DNA of 64,000 nucleotides from Leuconostoc inhae (GCF_019656015.1 NZ_BPKW01000010.1:20343-84342); one strand, 5' to 3'; numbered from the stretch's first letter, positions 37,134 to 49,859 are shown. The notes: generated by a model not told the origin, from the sequence alone. Made by a program: numbers and translations.

Positions 37134-37487
37134 TATAAAATCTCCTAAAAGCTTTTTTCGTGATTCATTATTGCACGTATTTGATGATGATTTATAATAT
37201 AACACAATTTTAATTTATTATATGAGCAACGTTAATCATATCATATTAATACATTATTATGAAAGGACTAAATAAAAAATGTGTAAAATATTTCAATGTC
37301 TTGTCAAAATTGGAAATAAAAAAGCAACATTATATGGAAACGACAACTGAGAAAATAGCTAAGAGTGAGAGAATTATCATTGAGATGATTTTATTGTGTA
37401 TAAATATTGTCATCAAATAACCTGTCAGTATGTGACAGTGTTTGATTTTCTAGTTCATGTACTATCTGTTGTGGTAAAATAAAAGCA
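37134..37487 (+). promoter_or_regulatory. AT-rich region upstream of 37500
   Basis: No gene is supported here. A 53-codon open frame at 37259-37420 lacks a ribosome site; a 23-codon frame at 37279-37350 has only a distant AAAGGA. GTGGTAAAAT at 37471-37480 is an extended -10 (TGG-TAAAAT) that would start transcription near 37487. Confidence 0.4.
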
Positions 37488-37499
37488 ATGGAGAATAAT

Positions 37500-37853
37500 A
37501 TGTTACTCTTTAAACGAACTAAAAAAAATAATGAGTCAAAGCTAGATGAAGATATTGTTTCACGTACGACTTTTGATGCGATGCAACAAGAAAATGATCA
37601 ATTGTTAGATCAGTTAGAGACGTTGAAGCTGGATGTTTCAGAATTAACAGAAAGAAATCAACATTTAACAGAACAATTAACACGTAGTAAGTATCATCAA
37701 TCTATGGTTAAAACCATCATGGGACTGAGCGCCTTAATTATTAGTTTTGCGGTGTTGTATCTACTTAATGAGGAACCACAATATACAGCAATGTTGCTTT
37801 TAATTGAAGCGGTATTTATCTTTATGATGCTAAGGAGTAGTGATAAATCATGA
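37500..37853 (+). CDS. Small coiled-coil membrane protein
   Basis: The protein has 117 residues. Residues 15-65 are rich in heptads (QQENDQLLDQLETLKLDVSE) and predict a coiled coil; two membrane segments follow (IMGLSALIISFAVLYLL and AMLLLIEAVFIFMML). The ATG at 37488 is in frame, but GGAG stands at the right distance only for 37500, and the promoter would start transcription near 37487. It overlaps tpiA by four bases (ATGA), so the two are translated together. Function unknown. Confidence 0.7.
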   Translation: MLLFKRTKKNNESKLDEDIVSRTTFDAMQQENDQLLDQLETLKLDVSELTERNQHLTEQLTRSKYHQSMVKTIMGLSALIISFAVLYLLNEEPQYTAMLLLIEAVFIFMMLRSSDKS

Positions 37854-38662
37854 CTAAGACACATAAGGCACAGCGGGTGCCATTTGTCGTTGCTAATTGG
37901 AAAATTAACAAGTTACAGGCAGATGTTGTTGATTTTTTGGCGCAGGTTAATGGTAAAGTGCCAGATCAACGAGTAGTTGAGACAGGAATTGCAGCACAAG
38001 ATTTGTTTTTGTCAGATATGGTCCGTGCGACGGCAGATTCACCAATTCATGTTGTGGCTGAAAATGTTCATTGGGAAGATAGTGGGGCCTACACAGGTGA
38101 AACATCACCTCGGGCTTTAAAAGATATTGGTGCAAAATATGTATTAATTGGCCACTTTGAACGTCGAAAATTTTTCAATGAGACAGATTCAACAGTTAAT
38201 TTAAAAGTGACTGCAGCCTTACGAAACGGCTTACGTCCAATTATTGATGTTGATGAAGATATGAGCACATATGCACAGTTTATGGACGCCGAACCTTCTG
38301 TTGCCCAAGTAGCTGCAGCATTAGCTGGCGTTTCCGTGGATCAAATTAGAAATGTCACTATTGCATATGAACCCACATGGGCAATTGGTTCTGGTGAGGC
38401 AGCTAGCGCTGATCAAGCACAAAAAGCAGCGCATCTTATCCGTCAAACATTGGCTAAACTGTATTCGCCAGTTATTGCTGAGCAAGTTCGAATCCTTTAT
38501 GGCGGCTCAGTAACACCTAATAACGCACGTGAAATTATGTTGCAAAATGACATAGACGGCGTTCTTGTTGGCACAGCAGCATTAGACCCAACACAATTTC
38601 TACAATTAGTTGAAATTGTACGTGATCCAAACGTGCCAGAATTTGATGTGGATCACATTTAA
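37850..38662 (+). CDS. tpiA: Triosephosphate isomerase, divergent
   Basis: The protein has 270 residues and interconverts DHAP and glyceraldehyde 3-phosphate. Catalytic Asn16, Lys18 (NWKIN), His102 and Glu174 (AYEPTWAIGSG) are present, and the phosphate-binding YGGSV is intact. Two near-invariant residues differ: the Ser after the catalytic His is Phe103 (GHFERR in place of GHSERR), and the CVGE turn is DVDE (133-136). The start is in the stop of the preceding gene. In a heterofermenter, TIM is needed mainly to make DHAP for lipids. Confidence 0.88.
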   Translation: MTKTHKAQRVPFVVANWKINKLQADVVDFLAQVNGKVPDQRVVETGIAAQDLFLSDMVRATADSPIHVVAENVHWEDSGAYTGETSPRALKDIGAKYVLIGHFERRKFFNETDSTVNLKVTAALRNGLRPIIDVDEDMSTYAQFMDAEPSVAQVAAALAGVSVDQIRNVTIAYEPTWAIGSGEAASADQAQKAAHLIRQTLAKLYSPVIAEQVRILYGGSVTPNNAREIMLQNDIDGVLVGTAALDPTQFLQLVEIVRDPNVPEFDVDHI

Positions 38663-38704
38663 AAAACAAAATTCAAATCACACGTGTTTATTAATTGGAC
38701 TGAC

Positions 38705-38732
38705 TTGCAAAATATTGTTAAAAGCGTATAAT
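38705..38732 (+). promoter_or_regulatory. Promoter of rpoB-rpoC
   Basis: TTGCAA at 38705-38710, a 16-base spacer and TATAAT at 38727-38732. The leader to the rpoB GTG is about 195 bases. Confidence 0.7.
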
Positions 38733-38799
38733 TATTGATAGTAATACTGTGAATAAATACGGCATTTTGCGAAATATTGTCCGCAATACCTTTATATTG

Positions 38800-38841
38800 A
38801 AGCAAACGTTGTCTGCGGAAACAGCGGCGATTGCTTTTTTT
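38800..38841 (+). terminator. Terminator-like attenuator in the rpoB leader
   Basis: AAGCAA (38800-38805) pairs with TTGCTT (38831-38836); inside, CGTTGTCTG pairs with CAGCGGCG with G-U pairs and a bulge; seven T follow. The upstream TCCGC (38780-38784) could pair with GCGGA in the 5' arm, giving an alternative fold. Confidence 0.5.
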
Positions 38842-38934
38842 GTGCCTATGCGGTGATGAAATCTAGAATAAAAGTGATTTTGTAACTAAATTGTAACAAA
38901 CAGAACGCAGTGAAAAACAAGTGAGGTGATAAAT

Positions 38935-41900
38935 GTGGCAGGACATTTAGTAAAGTACGGTAAGCATCGTACCCGTCGTTCATATGCTAGCATCAAAGAA
39001 GTACTTGATGTGCCTAATTTGATTGAAATTCAAACGGCATCATATCAATGGTTCTTGGATGATGGTATCAAAGAAATGTTTGGCGACATCATGCCGATTG
39101 ATGATTTCCAAGGAACATTATCATTGGAATACGTCGATTATCAATTGATGGAACCAAAATATAATATTGATGAGGCGCGTGAACACGACGCCAATTATTC
39201 AGCACCATTACACGTAACCTTGCGTTTGACAAACCATGAAACTGGTGAAATTAAGTCACAAGACGTGTTCTTTGGTGATTTCCCACTAATGACGGAACAA
39301 GGAACGTTCATTATTAACGGTGCGGAACGTGTTATCGTTTCACAATTAGTGCGTTCCCCTGGAATTTATTACAACCAAGAAAATGATAAAAATGGTCGAC
39401 CACGCTATGGTACGACTGTTATCCCTAACCGTGGTGCATGGTTAGAATATGAGACAGATGCCAAAGGTATTGCTAACGTTCGTATTGATCGTACACGTAA
39501 GTTATTGATGACTGAGTTAGTACGTGCCCTTGGATTTGGTTCGGATTCAGACATTCTTGATATTTTTTCTGATCAATATGACGCATTGAACATGACTTTG
39601 GAAAAAGATGTGCACAAAGACATGTCTGATTCACGTGTTGAAGAAGCTTTGAAAGATGTTTACGAACGCTTGCGTCCAGGTGAACCTAAAACTGCTGACT
39701 CATCACGTGCCTTATTAGTTGCACGCTTCTTTGATCCAAAACGTTACGATTTAGCTTCTGTTGGTCGCTACAAGATTAACAAGAAATTGTCGTTGAAGAC
39801 ACGTTTGTTGAATCATACATTGGCGGAAACATTAGCAGATCCAGATTCTGGTGAAGTAATCGCTGAAAAAGGAACAACAGTTGATAAGACAGTCATGTCG
39901 AAGTTAAGTCCATTTTTGGAACGTGAAGACTTTAAAACGACAACATATACACCTTCTGGGGATGCTGTACTTGAAGAACCTGTAGTACTCCAAAAAATCA
40001 AAATCGAATCACCTGAAGATCCTGAAAAGACTTTGGTTCTAATTGGTAATGGTCATATTGATGAAAATGATCGTACGGTACGTCCTGCGGATATTTTAGC
40101 TGGTATGAACTACTTCTTGAATTTGCAAGAAGGTATCGGAAATGTCGATGATATTGATCACTTAGGAAATCGCCGAATTCGTTCAGTTGGTGAATTGTTA
40201 CAAAACCAATTCCGTATTGGTTTGACACGTATGGAACGTGTTGTACGTGAACGTATGTCAATTCAAGATGCCAACACAGTAACACCACAACAATTAATTA
40301 ACATTCGACCTGTTGTTGCTGCTGTGAAAGAGTTCTTTGGGTCGTCACAATTATCACAGTTTATGGATCAAACAAACCCATTAGGAGAGATGAACCATAA
40401 GCGTCGACTATCAGCTCTTGGACCTGGTGGTTTGACACGTGATCGTGCTGGTGTGGAAGTTCGAGATGTGCACTACACTCATTACGGCCGTATTGATCCA
40501 ATCGAAACGCCAGAAGGTCCTAACATTGGACTAATCAACTCGTTAGCTACTTATGGTCGTATTAATAAGTATGGCTTTATCGAAACACCATATCGTCGTG
40601 TCGATTGGACAACACATATGGTTACTGACAAAATTGACTATTTGACAGCTGATGAAGAAGATAACTTTATCGTGGCACAAGCAAACTCACCTTTGAATGA
40701 TGATGGTAGCTTTGTTCATGACACAGTAATGGCCCGTTTCGGTGAAGAAAACATTGAAACACCAATTGATCGTATTGATTATATGGATGTGTCGCCCAAG
40801 CAAGTCGTCTCTGTTGGAACTGCTGCTATTCCTTTCTTGGAAAACGATGATTCTAACCGTGCTTTAATGGGCGCTAACATGCAACGTCAAGCAGTGCCTT
40901 TGCTTGATCCACATGCACCTCTTGTTGGGACAGGTATTGAGTACAAAGCTGCCCACGATTCAGGTGTTGCCATGATTTCACGTGCAGCTGGTATGGTTGA
41001 ATATGTTGATGGTCATGAAATTCGTATTCGTCGTGAAGATGGTCAATTGGATCATTATGAATTAATGAAATTCCGTCGTTCTAACGGTGGAAAAAACTAT
41101 AACCAAAAGCCAATTATTCATGAAGGTGAACATGTTGAAGCTGATGAAGTTTTGGCTGATGGTCCTTCAATGGAACAAGGCGAATTAGCTTTGGGACAAA
41201 ACCCATTAATTGCATTCATGACTTGGCAAGGTTATAACTTCGAAGATGCTATCGTCTTGAACGAACGTTTGGTTCGTGAGGATGTTTATACATCAATTCA
41301 TATTGAAGAATATGATTCAGAAGCACGAGATACAAAACTCGGACCTGAAGAAATGACACGTGAAATTCCTAACACTGGTGAAGATCAGTTGAAGGATTTA
41401 GATGCTGACGGTATTATTCGCGTTGGAGCTGAAGTACATGATGGCGACATTCTAGTCGGTAAAGTGACACCTAAGGGTGTCACAGAATTATCAGCTGAAG
41501 AACGTTTGCTTCATGCTATCTTTGGTGAAAAAGCGCGTGAAGTGCGTGATACATCACTACGTGTTCCTCATGGTGGTGGTGGTGTCGTTCAAAACGTTCG
41601 TATTTATACACCAGAAAATGGTGATGAATTAGCACCAGGCGTTAACATGATGGTACGTGTTTATATCGCTCAAAAGCGTAAAATTCAAGTCGGAGATAAG
41701 ATGGCTGGTCGTCATGGTAACAAGGGAACTGTTTCCGTTGTTGTTCCTGAAGAAGACATGCCATATATGCCAGATGGTACGCCAATTGATATCTTGTTGT
41801 CACCCATGGGTGTGCCTTCACGTATGAATATTGGTCAAGTACTTGAATTACATCTTGGTTTTGCTGCTAAAAAGTTAGGTATTCATGTTGCATCACCTGT

Positions 41901-42549
41901 CTTTGATGGTGCTAGCGATGATGAAATTGAAGCTGCTTTGCGCGAGGCAGGTTTGCCACAAGATGGTAAATCAGTGGTTTATGATGGCCGTACTGGTGAA
42001 GCATTTGATAAACGTGTTGGTGTTGGTGTCATGCATTATATGAAATTGGCCCACATGGTCGATGATAAAATTCATGCACGTTCAATCGGACCTTACTCAC
42101 TTGTTACGCAACAGCCTTTGGGTGGTAAAGCACAATTTGGTGGACAGCGTTTCGGTGAAATGGAAGTTTGGGCACTTGAAGCATATGGCGCTGCTTATAC
42201 TTTGCAAGAAATTTTGACATATAAGTCAGATGATGTTGCTGGTCGTGTGAAAGTCTACGAGTCAATTATCAAGGGTGAACCAATTCCACGTCCAGGTGTC
42301 CCAGAATCATTCCGAGTTCTTGTGAAGGAATTGCAGGCACTTGGATTGGATATGCAAGTTTTGGATGGTGCGGGTAGTGAAGTTGAATTACGTCAAATGG
42401 ACGAAGATGATTCAATCTTACCTGTTGATGCACTTGAAAAGTTAGTGCGTTCAAATCCTGACTTATTGAACAAAGAAGACGATGAAGTAGCCGCAGCATT
42501 CTTGAAGGTCACATCGCAAGATACGATTCAAACAAACGACGAAGTTTAA
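38935..42549 (+). CDS. rpoB: RNA polymerase subunit beta
   Basis: The protein has 1204 residues. With a GTG start at 38935 it begins (M)[19 protein letters not shown], which aligns to other Firmicutes RpoB; AGGTGAT is the ribosome site, and the GTG at 38926 lies inside it. The rifampicin region reads [20 protein letters not shown] followed by RLSALGPGG, with the usual sensitive-type Ser and His. [12 protein letters not shown], in the catalytic channel, is intact. No rplJ or rplL stands upstream. Confidence 0.98.
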   Translation: MAGHLVKYGKHRTRRSYASIKEVLDVPNLIEIQTASYQWFLDDGIKEMFGDIMPIDDFQGTLSLEYVDYQLMEPKYNIDEAREHDANYSAPLHVTLRLTNHETGEIKSQDVFFGDFPLMTEQGTFIINGAERVIVSQLVRSPGIYYNQENDKNGRPRYGTTVIPNRGAWLEYETDAKGIANVRIDRTRKLLMTELVRALGFGSDSDILDIFSDQYDALNMTLEKDVHKDMSDSRVEEALKDVYERLRPGEPKTADSSRALLVARFFDPKRYDLASVGRYKINKKLSLKTRLLNHTLAETLADPDSGEVIAEKGTTVDKTVMSKLSPFLEREDFKTTTYTPSGDAVLEEPVVLQKIKIESPEDPEKTLVLIGNGHIDENDRTVRPADILAGMNYFLNLQEGIGNVDDIDHLGNRRIRSVGELLQNQFRIGLTRMERVVRERMSIQDANTVTPQQLINIRPVVAAVKEFFGSSQLSQFMDQTNPLGEMNHKRRLSALGPGGLTRDRAGVEVRDVHYTHYGRIDPIETPEGPNIGLINSLATYGRINKYGFIETPYRRVDWTTHMVTDKIDYLTADEEDNFIVAQANSPLNDDGSFVHDTVMARFGEENIETPIDRIDYMDVSPKQVVSVGTAAIPFLENDDSNRALMGANMQRQAVPLLDPHAPLVGTGIEYKAAHDSGVAMISRAAGMVEYVDGHEIRIRREDGQLDHYELMKFRRSNGGKNYNQKPIIHEGEHVEADEVLADGPSMEQGELALGQNPLIAFMTWQGYNFEDAIVLNERLVREDVYTSIHIEEYDSEARDTKLGPEEMTREIPNTGEDQLKDLDADGIIRVGAEVHDGDILVGKVTPKGVTELSAEERLLHAIFGEKAREVRDTSLRVPHGGGGVVQNVRIYTPENGDELAPGVNMMVRVYIAQKRKIQVGDKMAGRHGNKGTVSVVVPEEDMPYMPDGTPIDILLSPMGVPSRMNIGQVLELHLGFAAKKLGIHVASPVFDGASDDEIEAALREAGLPQDGKSVVYDGRTGEAFDKRVGVGVMHYMKLAHMVDDKIHARSIGPYSLVTQQPLGGKAQFGGQRFGEMEVWALEAYGAAYTLQEILTYKSDDVAGRVKVYESIIKGEPIPRPGVPESFRVLVKELQALGLDMQVLDGAGSEVELRQMDEDDSILPVDALEKLVRSNPDLLNKEDDEVAAAFLKVTSQDTIQTNDEV

Positions 42550-42580
42550 CATAAAACATAACGTGTAGATACAAATATTG

Positions 42581-42639
42581 CACGTTTGTTATCAGATGCT
42601 TTTTATAATAATCATAAAAAGTGGCTGATAGCAAACGTG
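42581..42639 (+). promoter_or_regulatory. Long intercistronic hairpin between rpoB and rpoC
   Basis: CACGTTTGTTATCAG (42581-42595) pairs with CTGATAGCAAACGTG (42625-42639), one G-U pair only; after a 3-by-3 internal loop, CTTTTTAT pairs with ATAAAAAG; the loop is AATAATC. No T-run follows, so it is not a terminator. It may be an RNase III cleavage or stability element. Confidence 0.7.
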
Positions 42640-42692
42640 GATATTGTATATACGCGTTTACGTAATAAATAATGAAAGGTAACAGCAAATAG

Positions 42693-45600
42693 ATGGCAAT
42701 TGATGTTAATAAGTTCGAAAGCATGCAAATCGGTTTGGCTTCCCCTGATAAGATCCGTTCATGGTCTTATGGCGAAGTAAAAAAACCAGAAACAATTAAC
42801 TATCGAACACTTAAGCCAGAGAAAGATGGCTTGTTCGACGAACGCATCTTCGGACCAACAAAAGATTATGAATGCGCCTGCGGTAAATATAAGCGAATCC
42901 GATACAAAGGAATTGTTTGTGATCGTTGTGGCGTTGAAGTTACATCATCAAAAGTTCGTCGTGAACGTATGGGTCACATCGAATTAGCTGCACCTGTTAC
43001 ACACATTTGGTACTTCAAGGGTATACCATCACGTATGGGTCTTGTTTTAGACATGTCACCTCGCTCACTTGAAGAAATTATCTACTTTGCTTCATATGTT
43101 GTCATCGAACCTGGTGATGCACCTGTTGAAAAGAAGCAATTAATGACAGAACGTGAATACCGTGAATTGAAGCGCGAATATGGTGCTAGTTTTAAAGCTG
43201 GCATGGGTGCTGAGGCAATAAAAGATTTGTTGGCTAGTGTTGATCTAGCTGCTGAAGCAGATCAATTGAAACGCGAACTGCAAGAAGCAACAGGTCAAAA
43301 ACGAGTACGTGCAGTAAGACGTTTGGATATTATTGAGGCGTTTTTCCAATCAAACAATAAGCCTGAATGGATGGTTATGGATGTTATTCCAGTTATTCCA
43401 CCAGACTTACGCCCAATGGTTCAATTAGAAGGTGGTCGTTTTGCCACATCTGATTTGAATGATTTATATCGTCGTGTGATTAACCGTAACAACCGTTTAA
43501 AGCGTTTGCTTGATTTGAATGCGCCAGGAATTATCGTACAAAACGAAAAGCGTATGCTTCAAGAAGCTGTTGATGCATTAATTGATAACGGTCGTCGTGG
43601 ACGACCAGTAGCTGGACCTGGTAATCGACCATTAAAGTCCCTTTCTCATATGTTGAAAGGAAAACAAGGCCGTTTCCGCCAAAACTTGTTAGGTAAACGT
43701 GTCGATTATTCTGGTCGTTCAGTTATTGATGTTGGACCTTTCTTGAAGATGAACCAAATGGGATTGCCACGTCCAATGGCAATTGAATTATTCCGCCCAT
43801 TCATCATGAAAGAATTAACAACACGCAATTTAGCTGGCAATGTTAAATCTGCTAAACGTAAAATTGACAAAGCAGACGAAGATGTTATGGATGTTTTGGA
43901 AGATGTTATTAAAGAGCACCCAGTTCTTTTGAACCGTGCACCAACATTACATCGTTTGGGAATTCAAGCTTTCGAACCAGTGCTAGTTTCAGGAAAAGCT
44001 ATGCGTTTGCATCCATTGGTTACAGAAGCATATAACGCTGATTTTGATGGCGATCAAATGGCTATTCACGTGCCTTTGTCTGATGAAGCACAAGCTGAAG
44101 CACGTTTGTTGATGCTTGCTGCTGGTCATATTTTGGCACCTAAAGATGGTAAGCCAATTGTTGCACCTTCACAAGATATGGTTATTGGAAACTATTACTT
44201 GACGGCCGAAGAAGTTGGTCGTGAAGGTGAAGGAATGATATTCTCATCTGTAGAAGAAGCTCAAATTGCTTTTGCAAATAAGGTTGTTCACTATCATACA
44301 CGTATTGGTATTCAAACATCTTCTTTCCCAGAAGCAAAACCATTTACAGTGGAACAACGTGCCAAAATTATGGTGACTTCAGTTGGTAAATTAATTTTTA
44401 ATGAAATTTTGCCTGTTGACTTCCCATACATTAACGAACCTTCCGAAGATAACTTTAAGGGTATTAAGGATACGTTCTTTATTGAATCAGGTGAAGATAT
44501 TCATGATTATTTGGCAGATACGTCAACTGTGAGTGCGTTTAAAAAAGGCTTCTTGTCAGATGTCATTGCTGAAGTTTATAAGCGTTATAAAGTAACAGAA
44601 ACATCATTATTATTGGATCGCATGAAAGATTTAGGTTATGCAAAGTCAACAGAATCAGGATTGACAGTGTCAATGAACGATGTGACTGAGTTGCCTGAAA
44701 AACCAGCTATTTTAGCAGATGCTCATCAACAAGTTGCAACAGTTACCAAGCAATTCCGTCGCGGTTTGATTACAGATGAAGAGCGCTACCAACGTGTGAC
44801 TGAAATATGGACTAAAGCAAAAGATGTTATTCAAGATAAGTTGATTGATTTATTTGAACCAACAAACCCTATTTTCATGATGCAAGATTCAGGGGCACGT
44901 GGTAACATTTCAAACTTCGTTCAATTAGCTGGTATGCGTGGATTAATGGCTGGTCCTGGTGGTAAAATTATTGAATTGCCAGTTACAGCTAATTTCCGTG
45001 AAGGCTTGACAGTGATGGAAATGTTTATTTCTACTCACGGCGCACGTAAAGGTATGTCTGATACGGCTTTGAAGACAGCTAACTCTGGTTATCTGACACG
45101 TCGACTTGTCGATGTTGCACAAGATGTTATCGTTCGTGAATGGAATAACAATGCTGATCGTGGTGTTGCTGTTCAGGCAATCATGGATGGTAATTCCGTT
45201 GTTGAACCACTTTATGATCGTATATTGGGTCGCTATGCTATGAAGTCAGTCTTTAATCAAGAAACTGGAGACAAGATTGTTTCGCGTAACGAAATGATTG
45301 ATGAAGACGTTGCAAAGGCTATTGTTGCTGCTGGTGTTGAAGAAGTAACAATTCGTTCTGTCTTCACATCGACAACAGAACATGGTGTTTCTGTGCTTGA
45401 TTATGGTCGTAACTTGGCTACAGGTGAAGAAGTTGAAGTTGGTGAAGCAGTTGGAACTGTTGCTGCACAGTCAATCGGAGAACCAGGTACACAATTGACA
45501 ATGCGTAACTTCCATACGGGTGGTGTTGCCGGTGGTAACGATATTACACAAGGTTTGCCTCGTGTGCAAGAAATTGTTGAAGCACGTATACCTAAGGGAC

Positions 45601-46355
45601 GTGCTGAAATTTCAGAAGTTACTGGTACAGTTGTTTCCATTGAAGAAAATCCAGCTGAGCGTACAAAAGCTGTGACGATCGAAGGCGAAACAGATACACG
45701 TACCTATACTTTGCCATTAGCAGCGCGTATGCGTTTTGCCGAAGGCGATGACATTGAGCGTGGTGCTGCAATTAATGAAGGGCCAGTTGATCCTAAAGAA
45801 TTGCTAGCAGTTACAGACACCTTGACAACCGAATCGTATATGTTAACGGAAATCCAAAAAGTTTATCGTTTGCAAGGTATCGAAGTTTCTGATAAACATA
45901 TTGAAGTTATGATTCGTCAAATGTTGCGTAAAATTCGTGTCATGGATCCGGGAGAAACAAATCTGTTACCAGGAATGTTAATGGATATTGCAGATTTCCA
46001 ACGTGCTAATGAACCAGCGTTATTCGAAGGTTTGGTACCAGCAACTGCACGTCCAGTGCTTCTTGGTATCACAAAAGCTGCTTTGGAAACAAACTCATTC
46101 CTATCTGCAGCATCATTCCAAGAGACAACTCGTGTCTTGACAGATGCAGCTATTCGCGGAAAAAATGATCCGTTGGTTGGTTTGAAAGAAAACGTTATTA
46201 TTGGTAAGATTATCCCTGCCGGAACTGGTATGGCTGAATATCGCAAAATTAAAAGTAAAGTGGTTGGTAATGTTATTGCACAACCTGAAGCTGATAAAGA
46301 AGCAACACCTGATATTCCTAAGTTAGATGATGTGGCTAAAACTTTTGAAGCGTAA
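42693..46355 (+). CDS. rpoC: RNA polymerase subunit beta prime
   Basis: The protein has 1220 residues. The N-terminal zinc site is [20 protein letters not shown], the catalytic magnesium site is [12 protein letters not shown], and the trigger-loop region has [20 protein letters not shown]. It forms the active core of RNA polymerase with RpoB. It follows rpoB after 143 bases holding a long hairpin, and ends at a strong terminator. Confidence 0.98.
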   Translation: MAIDVNKFESMQIGLASPDKIRSWSYGEVKKPETINYRTLKPEKDGLFDERIFGPTKDYECACGKYKRIRYKGIVCDRCGVEVTSSKVRRERMGHIELAAPVTHIWYFKGIPSRMGLVLDMSPRSLEEIIYFASYVVIEPGDAPVEKKQLMTEREYRELKREYGASFKAGMGAEAIKDLLASVDLAAEADQLKRELQEATGQKRVRAVRRLDIIEAFFQSNNKPEWMVMDVIPVIPPDLRPMVQLEGGRFATSDLNDLYRRVINRNNRLKRLLDLNAPGIIVQNEKRMLQEAVDALIDNGRRGRPVAGPGNRPLKSLSHMLKGKQGRFRQNLLGKRVDYSGRSVIDVGPFLKMNQMGLPRPMAIELFRPFIMKELTTRNLAGNVKSAKRKIDKADEDVMDVLEDVIKEHPVLLNRAPTLHRLGIQAFEPVLVSGKAMRLHPLVTEAYNADFDGDQMAIHVPLSDEAQAEARLLMLAAGHILAPKDGKPIVAPSQDMVIGNYYLTAEEVGREGEGMIFSSVEEAQIAFANKVVHYHTRIGIQTSSFPEAKPFTVEQRAKIMVTSVGKLIFNEILPVDFPYINEPSEDNFKGIKDTFFIESGEDIHDYLADTSTVSAFKKGFLSDVIAEVYKRYKVTETSLLLDRMKDLGYAKSTESGLTVSMNDVTELPEKPAILADAHQQVATVTKQFRRGLITDEERYQRVTEIWTKAKDVIQDKLIDLFEPTNPIFMMQDSGARGNISNFVQLAGMRGLMAGPGGKIIELPVTANFREGLTVMEMFISTHGARKGMSDTALKTANSGYLTRRLVDVAQDVIVREWNNNADRGVAVQAIMDGNSVVEPLYDRILGRYAMKSVFNQETGDKIVSRNEMIDEDVAKAIVAAGVEEVTIRSVFTSTTEHGVSVLDYGRNLATGEEVEVGEAVGTVAAQSIGEPGTQLTMRNFHTGGVAGGNDITQGLPRVQEIVEARIPKGRAEISEVTGTVVSIEENPAERTKAVTIEGETDTRTYTLPLAARMRFAEGDDIERGAAINEGPVDPKELLAVTDTLTTESYMLTEIQKVYRLQGIEVSDKHIEVMIRQMLRKIRVMDPGETNLLPGMLMDIADFQRANEPALFEGLVPATARPVLLGITKAALETNSFLSAASFQETTRVLTDAAIRGKNDPLVGLKENVIIGKIIPAGTGMAEYRKIKSKVVGNVIAQPEADKEATPDIPKLDDVAKTFEA

Positions 46356-46396
46356 TTTTTAATAGATATAAATAATTTTAAACAAGCTGTTTTATA

Positions 46397-46455
46397 AAAT
46401 AGTGGTCGCCTTGTATGAGACTAAAAATCTCATATAAGGTAACCACTATTTTTTT
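46397..46455 (+). terminator. Terminator of rpoB-rpoC
   Basis: A long stem AAATAGTGGT...ACCACTATTT with a further inner stem of CCTTGTATGAGA type, then a T-run. Confidence 0.9.
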
Positions 46456-46500
46456 ATTTTATGACAAAAAGTCGTTAATGTCATAAAAATGTTGTTAAAA

Positions 46501-46538
46501 AACCAATTAGGCCAAAAACGCAACCAATTAGGCCAAAA
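46501..46538 (+). repeat. Two 17-base direct repeats upstream of mrnC
   Basis: AACCAATTAGGCCAAAA occurs at 46501-46517 and 46522-46538, with a 21-base period, two turns of the helix. They lie about 30-60 bases upstream of a TATACT at 46565-46570, the place of an activator or repressor site. Confidence 0.65.
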
Positions 46539-46607
46539 GTATAGGTATTATTGTTTTTTTCATTTATACTAAAATAGTTCTGCAGAACACACGAAACTTA
46601 TACGTGT

Positions 46608-47042
46608 ATGTCAAATCTCGCGTATAATAAAGATATGCAAAATTTACAATATGAACAAATGAATGGATTATCGTTAGCCTATATCGGTGATGCGATTTAT
46701 GAACTTGAAGTGCGCCAGCACTTGCTCTCGTTAGGTTTAACAAAAGTCAATGACTTGCAAAAACGTAGTAAACATTACGTTTCAGCTAAAGCACATGCAG
46801 CGCTGTTTGAGTGTATGATGACCGATAGCCTACTAACAAATAATGAATTGGTTTATTTCAAACGCGGCCGAAATGCGAAGTCACACACAAAAGCAAAAAA
46901 TACAGATGTAGTGACCTATCGTATATCAACTGGTATCGAAGCATTATTTGGATTTTTACATTTATCAGGGCAACCTGAGCGCATTAGTGAATTAATGACA
47001 TGGATTTTTGAACAAGTAGAATCAGGGAGAACGAGCAAATGA
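46608..47042 (+). CDS. mrnC: Mini-ribonuclease III
   Basis: The protein has 144 residues, an RNase III catalytic domain without the RNA-binding domain. LSLAYIGDAIYELEVRQHL has the metal-binding Asp; KRGRNAKSHTKAKNTDVVTY is the second signature. It matures 23S rRNA ends. Neither this ATG nor the one at 46635 has a ribosome site; TATAAT at 46623-46628 ends six bases before 46635, so a leaderless transcript from there is possible. It overlaps rlmB by four bases. Confidence 0.92.
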   Translation: MSNLAYNKDMQNLQYEQMNGLSLAYIGDAIYELEVRQHLLSLGLTKVNDLQKRSKHYVSAKAHAALFECMMTDSLLTNNELVYFKRGRNAKSHTKAKNTDVVTYRISTGIEALFGFLHLSGQPERISELMTWIFEQVESGRTSK

Positions 47043-47800
47043 AGCAAGAACAACAAATACCGGATCAAACAGAATTTGTATATGGCCATTATGCCAGTGT
47101 TGAAGCCTTAAAAGGAACACAAGAAATTAATAAAGTATGGCTTCAAACAGGATTACAGGACAAAATACGTAATGAAGTCACTCAACTTGCCAAGAAAAAA
47201 GGATTAGTCATTCAACAAGCACCAAAATCAAAACTAGACGAACTAACGGATGGTGGTAATCACCAAGGCGTTGTTTTGAGTGTTGCAGCATTTAACTATG
47301 CAACGATTGATGATTTATTTGAAAATGCTAAACAACATGAAGCAGAACCTTTTTTCTTAATTTTAGACGGTATTGAGGATCCACATAATTTGGGATCAAT
47401 TTTAAGAACTGCTGATGCCACTGGCGTACACGGTATTATCATTCCGAAGCGACGTGCAGTACAATTAACCGCGACAGTTGCTAAAATTTCTACTGGTGCC
47501 ATTGAGCATGTACCAGTAGCTCGTGTAACGAATTTAGTTAACACAGTTAGCGAATTAAAAGATCGTGGTATGTGGGTGTTCGGGACAGATATGGCTGGTG
47601 AAGATTATCGACGTTGGGATGCGAAGGGTGCGACGGCTTTGATTATTGGTAATGAAGGGAAAGGTATTTCACCTCTACTAAAGAAAAAGGTAGATAGTAT
47701 GTTAACCATTCCAATGACTGGGCATGTTCAAAGTTTAAATGCTAGTGTTGCTGCAAGTTTGTTAATGTATCAAGGATTTAGCTCTCGTAATCCATTATAA
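47039..47800 (+). CDS. rlmB: 23S rRNA (guanosine-2'-O-)-methyltransferase RlmB
   Basis: The protein has 253 residues of the SpoU knot family. An N-terminal substrate-binding domain (VYGHYASVEALKG) is followed by LDGIEDPHNLGSILRTADAT, IIGNEGKGIS and IPMTGHVQSLNASVAASLLM, the three SpoU motifs. It methylates G2251-type positions of 23S rRNA, or tRNA in related members. It overlaps mrnC (ATGA), which also acts on 23S rRNA. Confidence 0.93.
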   Translation: MKQEQQIPDQTEFVYGHYASVEALKGTQEINKVWLQTGLQDKIRNEVTQLAKKKGLVIQQAPKSKLDELTDGGNHQGVVLSVAAFNYATIDDLFENAKQHEAEPFFLILDGIEDPHNLGSILRTADATGVHGIIIPKRRAVQLTATVAKISTGAIEHVPVARVTNLVNTVSELKDRGMWVFGTDMAGEDYRRWDAKGATALIIGNEGKGISPLLKKKVDSMLTIPMTGHVQSLNASVAASLLMYQGFSSRNPL

Positions 47801-47883
47801 AAAGTGTTTGAAGTGATTTTTATTTGTAATGATTTTCTATAGATGAAAATGACTTTGAACATCAATATAGTGGGAGAAGGAAT

Positions 47884-48444
47884 TTGGGGAAAGATAGATT
47901 GGTAGCAGTTGTCCGTGCTGCGCAAAACGGACATGAGTTGGCATATAATGTACTGATTAAACATTTACGTGGTGCAATGTATGATGTGCATCGTCGAAAA
48001 ATTAGCAGTCGCATCACGGCAGACGATTGGTATTCAGATGGTTTAGAAATACTGATAAAATGTGTTAATAAGTTTGATACAGTCCATCCACGTGCTAAAT
48101 TTTCAACTTATTTTATTACAGCATTATCAAATCATGCAACCGATTTAGTGCGATCATACTATACAGCAAAATCAGATTTTGAAAAAACAATTATTTCAGA
48201 AAATAGTGATGATTCAGGAAATCTATTTAATATGGGAACAGATACTTATGATCCAGAACAATTATGTTTATTACGGGATATGTTAAGTACAACAGAAATT
48301 GCTAAAACGCCTGAATTTAAACAAACGGTACGACAACTTTTAGGTATTGATAGTCCAAATTCAGAATTGACAACACGCCGGTTTGAACAAATGCAATATC
48401 GCTTTAAAAAAGCCATGCATACGGCAATTTCTAAATCGTCATAA
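47884..48444 (+). CDS. SigH/ComX-like sigma factor
   Basis: The protein has 186 residues from a TTG start with GGGAG about 7 bases upstream. Residues 10-95 resemble sigma-70 region 2 (KFSTYFITALSNHATDLVRS matches the region 2.3-2.4 core). Region 4 is degenerate but basic. B. subtilis has mrnC-rlmB-rae1-sigH in this place, so synteny supports a SigH or ComX homologue. In lactic acid bacteria this factor drives competence genes; comFA-comFC lie 8 kb away. Confidence 0.72.
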   Translation: MGKDRLVAVVRAAQNGHELAYNVLIKHLRGAMYDVHRRKISSRITADDWYSDGLEILIKCVNKFDTVHPRAKFSTYFITALSNHATDLVRSYYTAKSDFEKTIISENSDDSGNLFNMGTDTYDPEQLCLLRDMLSTTEIAKTPEFKQTVRQLLGIDSPNSELTTRRFEQMQYRFKKAMHTAISKSS

Positions 48445-48483
48445 AATAATTGAGGTACAAATTGTGTTTCAGTCATCTCCCTG

Positions 48484-49859
<1,376 letters not shown>

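Noticed and set aside
37259..37420. A 53-codon open frame on plus
   Set aside because: No ribosome site and no recognisable domain; composition is that of AT-rich spacer.
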